A stretch of DNA of 36,876 bases, taken from positions 1-36,876 of the forward strand of contig CAMHJE010000007.1 of NCBI GenBank assembly GCA_946185305.1. Direction: 5' to 3'. A program made the position numbers and the translations under genes. The stretch comes from UBA3792 sp946185305 (lineage in GTDB: Bacteria; Bacillota; Clostridia; Christensenellales; CAG-138). The notes below the pieces were generated by a model. That model saw only the letters and a program-made list of their open reading frames with translations, was not told where the DNA came from and searched no databases. Below are positions 31,392-36,876 of the stretch, in pieces; the first letter of the stretch is position 1, and each line of letters opens with the position of its first letter.

Positions 31392-31412
31392 GTATCAAAC
31401 TGTTCCATAAAT

Positions 31413-31441
31413 ATCATAGCAGGACGAAACGGCGTTGACAA
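31413..31441 (-). promoter_or_regulatory. Esterase-exporter operon promoter
   Basis: On the minus strand TTGTCA (31441-31436), 17 bases, TATGAT (31418-31413). Confidence 0.6.
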
Positions 31442-31476
31442 GGCACGAAAAAATTTGGCACAAAAGGGGCGATTCT

Positions 31477-31998
31477 ATGCCAAAACGTAAAAGACTGGTA
31501 AAGGTGACGGATTTGATCACGGAAGGGCTGTGTCGATTGGTGGAGAAGGGCGAGAAGCCGTACAGCGAATTGACCGTGCAGGATATTGTGGACGAGGCGG
31601 GCGTGTGCCGCAATTCATTCTATCGGAACTACGCGGAAAAGGATGATATTTTCCGCAAGCAGTTTTCGGAGATCATATCGTCGCCGACGGACGCCGAGCC
31701 GCCCGCGCATTTTGATTATTTTGACATTTTCCGGTTCTCGTGTCGGATTTTCGAGCAGCATCAGCGATTCTTCCGCTGCTTTTACCGCGCCAATCCGGCG
31801 GTCTACTTTGAAACGATTGTCGGACAGATCATCCGCTCCAACAATCCCGCCGACTCGATCGAGCCAAGGGCCTACTATCTCTATGCGGCGCGCGCGTGGA
31901 CCGGCGTCGGTCTCATGACCGAATGGCTGCTGCGCGGCTGCGACCTGGAAATAGACGCGCTCACGGACGTGCTGAAAGGGTTCTTTAGCAAGCGGTAA
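31477..31998 (+). CDS. TetR-family transcriptional regulator
   Basis: 173 residues. The N-terminal helix-turn-helix is LITEGLCRLVEKGEKPYSELTVQDIVDEAGVCRNSFYRNYAEKDDI-like, with the hallmark SFYRNYAEKDDIF recognition region at about 45-58. The C-terminal ligand domain is divergent and similar to the TetR_C group with a conserved GVGLMTEWLLRG segment. The ATG at 31477 follows AAAGGGG. It is divergent from the esterase-ABC exporter operon, which it probably represses. Confidence 0.85.
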   Translation: MPKRKRLVKVTDLITEGLCRLVEKGEKPYSELTVQDIVDEAGVCRNSFYRNYAEKDDIFRKQFSEIISSPTDAEPPAHFDYFDIFRFSCRIFEQHQRFFRCFYRANPAVYFETIVGQIIRSNNPADSIEPRAYYLYAARAWTGVGLMTEWLLRGCDLEIDALTDVLKGFFSKR

Positions 31999-32096
31999 AA
32001 ACCGGATCGAGGACGCCGCGGCAAAAGAGGAGCGGTGATACTTCAAATTATCCTGTCCGTGTCAGCGACGGATGTACACGGCTAAATATGGAGAAA

Positions 32097-32137
32097 AGGA
32101 CCCGCTGCGAAACGGATGCAGCGGGTCCTGGATTTTT
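32097..32137. terminator. Terminator hairpin after the TetR gene
   Basis: AGGACCCGCTGC (32097-32108) and GCAGCGGGTCCT (32118-32129) form a 12-bp stem, with T5 at 32133-32137 on one side and A4 on the other. Confidence 0.7.
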
Positions 32138-32390
32138 AGGTCAAATCGTGGCAGCGTACCGTATTGCAGCTGCAGAACACGATAAAGGATCGGGCAAATC
32201 AAATCGAGCAGACACCGGATGCAAACCGATACCGGCTGCTCCGCAAATTCCTCGGTCCGTACTCTATGAACGAAATCCTGCGGCAGGCGAAGCAGCAGAA
32301 AACGCAGAAACAGCAAAGTTGCAGCCACAGCGGTTATGAGCAATAAATGGTGCTCCGATGCATTTTGCGCTATTTGGACGACGACATAGG
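32138..32390. other. Stretch with no recognisable gene
   Basis: A TTG-started frame at 32164-32346 would encode 60 hydrophilic residues (RLLRKFLGPYSMNEILRQAK in the middle). It has no ribosome site and no recognisable family. It may be a remnant of a decayed gene. No repeats or RNA structure stand out in the rest. Confidence 0.4.
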
Positions 32391-32419
32391 TTGACCTTTC
32401 TTGACTTTTTCTTTACATA
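32391..32419 (+). promoter_or_regulatory. Possible GH3 gene promoter
   Basis: TTGACC (32391-32396), 17 bases, TACATA (32414-32419). TTGAC-like boxes recur at 10-base steps (32391, 32401 and TTTAC at 32412), which could be phased regulator sites. Confidence 0.4.
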
Positions 32420-32472
32420 TGGTACGGTGTTTTCGATCCGAAACGGAGAGAAAGAGAATGGAGGAACAAGGT

Positions 32473-35352
32473 ATGAAAAAGAAGTCCGGATTTCCGGTAG
32501 GCAGAGCGATCCTGTGCGGCGTTCTGGCGCTGTTCATGATCGCTGCAAATGTTGCGGTCAACTTTTTTGCCGGGTACTTCGACAATATGTACACGGTTTA
32601 TGAAGCCGAAGCATCCGAAGTCAAACACGTTTCTTATGAAGAAGCGATGGCACACGGGCAGCAGGTTACGGCAGACATCCTTCGTGAAGGCAGCGTCTTG
32701 CTGAAGAATGAGAACAATACTCTGCCGCTTGCAAACACGACGAAGGTCAACCTGTTCGGCTGGCGCAGCACCAAGATGGTGTTCGGCGGCGCAGGCTCCG
32801 GTTTTGTGGATGATACGACAGCGCTGTCACTGGAAGACGCGTTGAAGGAGCAGGGCATTGAAGCAAATCCGGCACTGCTGAAACTCTACACCGATTACAG
32901 CACAGCCGCGAACTCGTCCGGCGTAGGCGAAACGGATTTCACGATCACCGAGCTTCCCAAAGACAAGTATACTGACAGCGTTCTTGCCGACGCCAAGGCA
33001 TATTCCGATGTAGCGATCGTTACAATCAGCCGTATGGGCGGTGAGGGCAATGACCTCCCGCAGGATATGGCGGCGTTCGGCGGTGAAGCGGGCCGGCATT
33101 ATCTGGAACTGTCCAAGGCAGAAGAAGACATGATCGAACTCGTTAAGGCGAACTTCGGTACGGTGATCCTGCTTGTCAACTCCTCCCATGCGATGGAACT
33201 CGGCTTCACACAGGATGCGGGCATCGACGCAGTTCTTTGGGTCGGCTGCCCCGGCACGACGGGCCTTCGCGGTGTTGCGGATGTGCTGCTCGGCAAGGCA
33301 AACCCCTCCGGCAGACTGGTCGATACCTATGCGTATGATTTTACTAAGGCGCCGAGCTTCCCGAATTTCGGAGACTTTGCGTACACCAATGCGCCGGATT
33401 TCTTCTATACCAACTATATGGAAGGTATCTATGTCGGCTATCGCTATTATGAGACCCGCGGATTCACCGACGGAGAAGAATGGTACAAGAATGAAGTGCT
33501 GTTCCCGTTTGGTTACGGCCTTTCCTACACGACCTTTGAACAGAAGCTTGCTTCCTTTGAAAACAAAGACGGTGTGATCACTGCGACCGTCGAGGTCAAG
33601 AACACCGGTTCCGTAGCGGGCAAGGATGTTGTACAGCTGTACTATACTGCACCTTATACGCCCGGCGGCATCGAAAAATCTCACGTCGTCCTCGCTGCAT
33701 TCGGCAAGACCAAGGTCATCGAACCGGGCGCTGCCGATACGGTAACGCTTTCGTTCAAGGTGGAGGACATGGCTTCCTACGATTATATTACCAGCGGCGC
33801 ATACGTGCTCGAAGCGGGCAAATATGAAGTCAAGCTGATGAAGAACGCGCATGAGGTCATCGCGAACGAAACCGTAGAGGTACCGTCCACGATCGTGTAC
33901 GGGGAAAGCAATAAGCGCAGCAGCGATCTTGTGGCTGCCGTGAACCGCTTCGACGATGCAAATGTCCGCTTTACCGAAGGACATTCCTATCTCTCCCGCA
34001 ACGATTGGGAAGGTACATGGCCGAAAGCGGAATATGCGGTGTCTTCGCTGTCCGACAGCGAACTCGCCTACCTGAACGGCGCAATGAGCGCAGGTTATCA
34101 GGTCGCAGGCGATCCTAATCTGTCCGCCTTCGCGGATACGGCGATTGTGACCGAAAAGGCTTTGACCGCCTCCGATATCGAGAATGTCCGTGCAGCGCTG
34201 AAGGATGCGCTTGCGGATAACGAAGAAGCGATTGCGGAGCTTGCCGGCGTGGAGAGCGGCACCGTTGATCTCTCCTCCATGACGACGCTCCAAAGCAGCT
34301 ATCAAAAGCTGCTCGACGGCAAGCTCGTTTTTGCTCTGATGACCTACTTCGATTATGAATCGCCGGTTTGGAACACGCTGCTCGATCAGCTGTCCCTTGC
34401 GGATCTGTCCGATGTTGTTACAATGGGCGGCTATCGTACCGCGCCGATCGATGCGATTGAGAAGTCCGTTACGATGGACATTGACGGTCCTGCGGGTATG
34501 CAGCCGTTCCTTGGCTTCGGCATTGATATTCAGCCCGGCGTCGGATACGCAACGGAAGTGACGCTGGCTTCCACATGGAATGTGGAACTGGCAGAGGAAA
34601 TGGGCGTCTGTGTCGGTGAATTCGCCAACACGCAGAACGTTTCCGGTTGGTACGCACCGGCTATGAACGGTCACCGTTCGCCGTTTGCGGGCAGAAACTT
34701 CGAGTATTATTCCGAGGATCCGTGCCTCGCGGGCAAGTTTGCCGCAGCAGCGACGCGCGGCGCGCGCAGCCAGGGCATCTGGGTTTATCTCAAGCACTTT
34801 GCGCTCAACGATCAGGAATTGCACCGTGACCAGAACGGCATCCTGACCTTCTCGAACGAGCAGGCGATCCGCGAGCTGTACTGCAAGCCGTTTGAAATCG
34901 CCGTAAAGGAAGGCGAAGCCACCGGCGTCATGTCCGCGTTCAATCGGATCGGTCTGGTGTGGGCAGGCGGAAGCCGCGCACTCTGTACGGATGTCCTCCG
35001 TTCTGAATGGGGCTTTAAGGGCACCGTCATTACCGACTTCTATATGAACTGGGGCAGCACCTACATGAACGCTATGGAAGGCGTGCTTGCCGGCAACGAT
35101 CTGTATTTGAATCCGTTCCAGGGCGAAGCCGTTACGGTACAAGCGATGCAGGGCTCGAATCAACTCGCACAGGCTGCGCGCCAATCGGTCAAGAACATTC
35201 TGTACATGACCTCGCGCGGGGAGAACGTGTCGTTCCATGTGGTATCCTCGTGGCGTCCGCTGTGGATCGTCGGCAACGTCGTCTGCGGTGTGCTGCTTGC
35301 GGCGGCAGCCGTATGGCTTGTACTCGGTATCGTGAAGAAGAAAGAAAAATAA
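32473..35352 (+). CDS. Membrane-anchored GH3 beta-glucosidase with inverted domain order
   Basis: 959 residues. A membrane helix near the N-terminus (about 12-33) and another at the C-terminus (WIVGNVVCGVLLAAAAVWLVLGIV) bracket the enzyme. The C-terminal-type GH3 domain comes first (LREGSVLLKNENNTLPL). A fibronectin-III-like domain (about 360-470) follows, and the TIM-barrel domain comes last, with YLKHFALNDQE and the nucleophile Asp855 in VITDFYMNW. This order is reversed from usual GH3 enzymes and is known from rumen Butyrivibrio and Ruminococcus beta-glucosidases. The ATG at 32473 has GGAGG eight bases upstream; an ATG at 32458 is possible. The natural substrate is probably a beta-linked glucoside or oligosaccharide. 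Confidence 0.88.
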   Translation: MKKKSGFPVGRAILCGVLALFMIAANVAVNFFAGYFDNMYTVYEAEASEVKHVSYEEAMAHGQQVTADILREGSVLLKNENNTLPLANTTKVNLFGWRSTKMVFGGAGSGFVDDTTALSLEDALKEQGIEANPALLKLYTDYSTAANSSGVGETDFTITELPKDKYTDSVLADAKAYSDVAIVTISRMGGEGNDLPQDMAAFGGEAGRHYLELSKAEEDMIELVKANFGTVILLVNSSHAMELGFTQDAGIDAVLWVGCPGTTGLRGVADVLLGKANPSGRLVDTYAYDFTKAPSFPNFGDFAYTNAPDFFYTNYMEGIYVGYRYYETRGFTDGEEWYKNEVLFPFGYGLSYTTFEQKLASFENKDGVITATVEVKNTGSVAGKDVVQLYYTAPYTPGGIEKSHVVLAAFGKTKVIEPGAADTVTLSFKVEDMASYDYITSGAYVLEAGKYEVKLMKNAHEVIANETVEVPSTIVYGESNKRSSDLVAAVNRFDDANVRFTEGHSYLSRNDWEGTWPKAEYAVSSLSDSELAYLNGAMSAGYQVAGDPNLSAFADTAIVTEKALTASDIENVRAALKDALADNEEAIAELAGVESGTVDLSSMTTLQSSYQKLLDGKLVFALMTYFDYESPVWNTLLDQLSLADLSDVVTMGGYRTAPIDAIEKSVTMDIDGPAGMQPFLGFGIDIQPGVGYATEVTLASTWNVELAEEMGVCVGEFANTQNVSGWYAPAMNGHRSPFAGRNFEYYSEDPCLAGKFAAAATRGARSQGIWVYLKHFALNDQELHRDQNGILTFSNEQAIRELYCKPFEIAVKEGEATGVMSAFNRIGLVWAGGSRALCTDVLRSEWGFKGTVITDFYMNWGSTYMNAMEGVLAGNDLYLNPFQGEAVTVQAMQGSNQLAQAARQSVKNILYMTSRGENVSFHVVSSWRPLWIVGNVVCGVLLAAAAVWLVLGIVKKKEK

Positions 35353-35366
35353 GGGATCCCAAAGCG

Positions 35367-35404
35367 GGAACGGGGACGGGGAAAAGCCGCCCCGTTCCTT
35401 GCAA
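35367..35404 (+). terminator. Terminator after the GH3 gene
   Basis: GGAACGGGG (35367-35375) pairs with CCCCGTTCC (35390-35398); a short T-rich stretch follows. Confidence 0.7.
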
Positions 35405-35427
35405 TTTTGAAAAACCTGGTGTAAACT
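35399..35427 (+). promoter_or_regulatory. Promoter of the LytTR-sensor operon
   Basis: TTGCAA (35399-35404), 17 bases, TAAACT (35422-35427). It lies directly behind the GH3 terminator. Confidence 0.5.
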
Positions 35428-35457
35428 GTCAGTATTCCGATAGGGGAGGAGCGCGGG

Positions 35458-36162
35458 ATGCTTCGGATAGCGATCGTTGAAGATGAGGACGAGCAGGCAA
35501 AGCGGATGGAAGCGGGACTGAAGCAGTTTTTCGGCAAGACCGATACGGCATACACTGCCGTACGGTACGCGCGCGGGATGGACTTTATTGCTTCCTATAA
35601 GAAACCGTTTGACATTGTTTTGATGGATATTGAAATGCCTGTGATGAACGGGCTGGAAACGGCACGGGAACTGAGAAAGATCGACGATACCGCCGTGCTG
35701 ATTTTTGCTACGCGGATGGGGCAGTACGCCATCCACGGATATGAGGTGAACGCGATCGGCTATATGCTCAAGCCGATCACCGATTATGCGCTGGAAATGA
35801 ACCTGACGCGCGCAATGAAACAGATCGCGGCGCGGCAGACGACAAAGATCGTGCTGCAGACCAAGACGGGCGTCGTCGCTTTTCCTGCCGGTGAATTGAC
35901 CTATGTGGAAGTCTCCGGACATAAACTGATGTATCATACCAAGGAAGCGTCGTATGAGGTTTACGGCAAACTGTCAGATGAGGAGCAGCGATTAGGTGCA
36001 GAGCATTTCGTCCGATGCAGCAATCCGTTTTTAGTCAATCTTTCCGCCGTACGAGCGGTCAGCGGAAATACGGTCCTCTTGATCGGCGGAGAGCGGCTGC
36101 CGATCTCACGCAGTATGAAAAAGAATTTCTTGGAACAATATGTGGATTATTTGGGACGGTGA
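35458..36162 (+). CDS. LytTR-type response regulator (AgrA/LytR family)
   Basis: 234 residues. The receiver domain (about 1-120) has the acidic pocket VEDEDEQ, phosphoacceptor Asp57 (LMDIEMPVMNG) and Lys in MLKP. The LytTR DNA-binding domain (about 130-232) contains ELTYVEVSGHKLMYHT, EHFVRCSNPFLVNLSAV and a C-terminal LPISRSMKKNFLEQYVDYL. Such regulators bind paired direct repeats. A GGGGAGGAG site precedes the ATG. The partner sensor starts 3 bases after the stop. Confidence 0.92.
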   Translation: MLRIAIVEDEDEQAKRMEAGLKQFFGKTDTAYTAVRYARGMDFIASYKKPFDIVLMDIEMPVMNGLETARELRKIDDTAVLIFATRMGQYAIHGYEVNAIGYMLKPITDYALEMNLTRAMKQIAARQTTKIVLQTKTGVVAFPAGELTYVEVSGHKLMYHTKEASYEVYGKLSDEEQRLGAEHFVRCSNPFLVNLSAVRAVSGNTVLLIGGERLPISRSMKKNFLEQYVDYLGR

Positions 36163-36165
36163 CGT

Positions 36166-36876
36166 ATGGAATCGGGTTTGGTTGCGCTGCAAAGCTTGTT
36201 GAATCAATATTTCTTTGTACTGATCCTGATCGGCGGGATCTTATTTTCGCTGCATGTGCCAAAGCGTTCGCATTACCTGCTGCGGCTGATCGGCGGAATG
36301 GCTGTCGCATCGCTTATTACGGCGCTGACCGGAGCGGGGATACAGCTCCTTATCGCATGGGTCGATTTTTCGCCGTGGATGCTTGTCGCAGTCGAGATGC
36401 TGCGGGCAGTGCTGCTGTTCGGCATGTCCACAGTCATCCTGTTCCTGCTCTACAGATATACGCCGATCAATGCGCTGTATGTTGGCGTACTCGGCTACAC
36501 GATCGAGCATTTGGTCGTTCTGAGCAGTTACTGCGTCCGATATTATCTGTTTCCGCAAAGCAGAACGGCAGGCGCGCTGCTTTTCTTCGGCTTGTTCGCT
36601 GCCGCTTTTGTCGCGGAATATCTGCTTGTGCGCCATAACCGGGAAGGCTTTGCCAATATCAACAACCGGAGCGCCATCGTACAATCCACGCTGTTTTTGT
36701 TCGGTTCGGTCGTGCTCAGCGTATTGAGCTACGATTATATCATCAGCAATGATGCACTGGTGGGCACGCCTGCCGTGTTTATTGTCAGCACATTCGGGAT
36801 CCTGATGTGCGTGAATATCCTGATCGGTCTGCTCGACAGCTTCCGCATCAAGCGGATCGAGACGGAGCTGCTGAAA
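36166..36876 (+). CDS. AgrC-like membrane sensor kinase, cut by the window end
   Basis: The frame is open from the ATG at 36166 to the last base (237 codons), so only the sensor part is visible. It contains about six hydrophobic helices, for example FFVLILIGGILFSL, ASLITALTGAGIQLLIAWV and VFIVSTFGILMCVNILIGL. The segment ends in a charged linker (DSFRIKRIETELLK) that would lead into the kinase domain. Size and position after a LytTR regulator fit an AgrC/VirS/ComD-type peptide-sensing kinase. No agrB or agrD is seen before the edge. Confidence 0.75.
   Translation, partial: MESGLVALQSLLNQYFFVLILIGGILFSLHVPKRSHYLLRLIGGMAVASLITALTGAGIQLLIAWVDFSPWMLVAVEMLRAVLLFGMSTVILFLLYRYTPINALYVGVLGYTIEHLVVLSSYCVRYYLFPQSRTAGALLFFGLFAAAFVAEYLLVRHNREGFANINNRSAIVQSTLFLFGSVVLSVLSYDYIISNDALVGTPAVFIVSTFGILMCVNILIGLLDSFRIKRIETELLK

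Noticed and set aside
32164..32346. A 60-residue small protein.
   Set aside because: TTG start, no ribosome site, no recognisable family, next to a terminator; kept only as a possible remnant.
32827..35937. Long open frame on the minus strand opposite the GH3 gene.
   Set aside because: Composition is His/Arg/Ile-rich with no domain; it is the complement of the well-supported GH3 gene and crosses into the LytTR gene.

Overview
The window looks like a GC-rich chromosome segment of a Gram-positive, probably gut-dwelling member of the Clostridia (Bacillota). Evidence for this includes lipoprotein signal peptides ending in a lipobox Cys, strong AAGGAGG-type ribosome sites, TTGACA/TATAAT promoters with 17-base spacers, BTAD/SARP-type regulators, an ECF-type vitamin or metal S component, a domain-inverted GH3 glucosidase and the mnmG-rsmG pair. 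The assignment rests on gene content only; no rRNA or marker phylogeny is available.

Layout. 1-3.7 kb: a LytS/YehU-type sensor kinase, a response regulator with a SARP-like winged helix, and a stand-alone BTAD regulator. 3.7-6.3 kb: the tRNA and rRNA modification genes mnmG and rsmG. 6.5-9.4 kb: a methionine importer operon, metQ-metN-metI. It is preceded by a strong promoter, a 29-residue methionine-rich leader peptide and a terminator with a matching antiterminator arm. 9.4-10.9 kb: an AT-richer pair, a Cro-like repressor divergent from a zinc-ribbon/tandem DUF4352-like membrane protein. 11-13.5 kb: a lipoprotein tyrosine phosphatase and a CE15-like membrane-anchored hydrolase. 13.6-14.7 kb (minus): NUDIX and GNAT genes. 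14.9-16.5 kb: hipBA with three regularly spaced operators.

16.5-24.9 kb (minus) holds two adjacent operons. The first transcribed is ECF S component - larC - CsoR/InrS-like metal sensor. The second is methyltransferase - two ATPases - solute-binding lipoprotein - two permeases (nickel/peptide ABC family). Each has a good promoter whose predicted +1 falls at the start of a ~110-nt leader. The two leaders share hairpin loops, single-stranded motifs and order while their stems differ by compensating bases, and both end in an intrinsic terminator. I read this as a candidate riboswitch family, possibly sensing nickel or a related ligand; I do not recognise it as a described class. In the second operon a perfect 17-bp inverted repeat buries the ribosome site and start base of the first permease gene.

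25.1-26.8 kb: a lipoprotein with PPDGMG repeats and a beta-helix-like body. 26.9-32 kb: an esterase and a heterodimeric ABC exporter on the minus strand, divergent from a TetR regulator. 32.4-36.9 kb: a membrane-anchored GH3 glucosidase with inverted domain order, then a LytTR response regulator and the start of an AgrC-like sensor kinase cut by the window edge. No rRNA, intact tRNA, CRISPR array, phage module or complete insertion sequence was seen.
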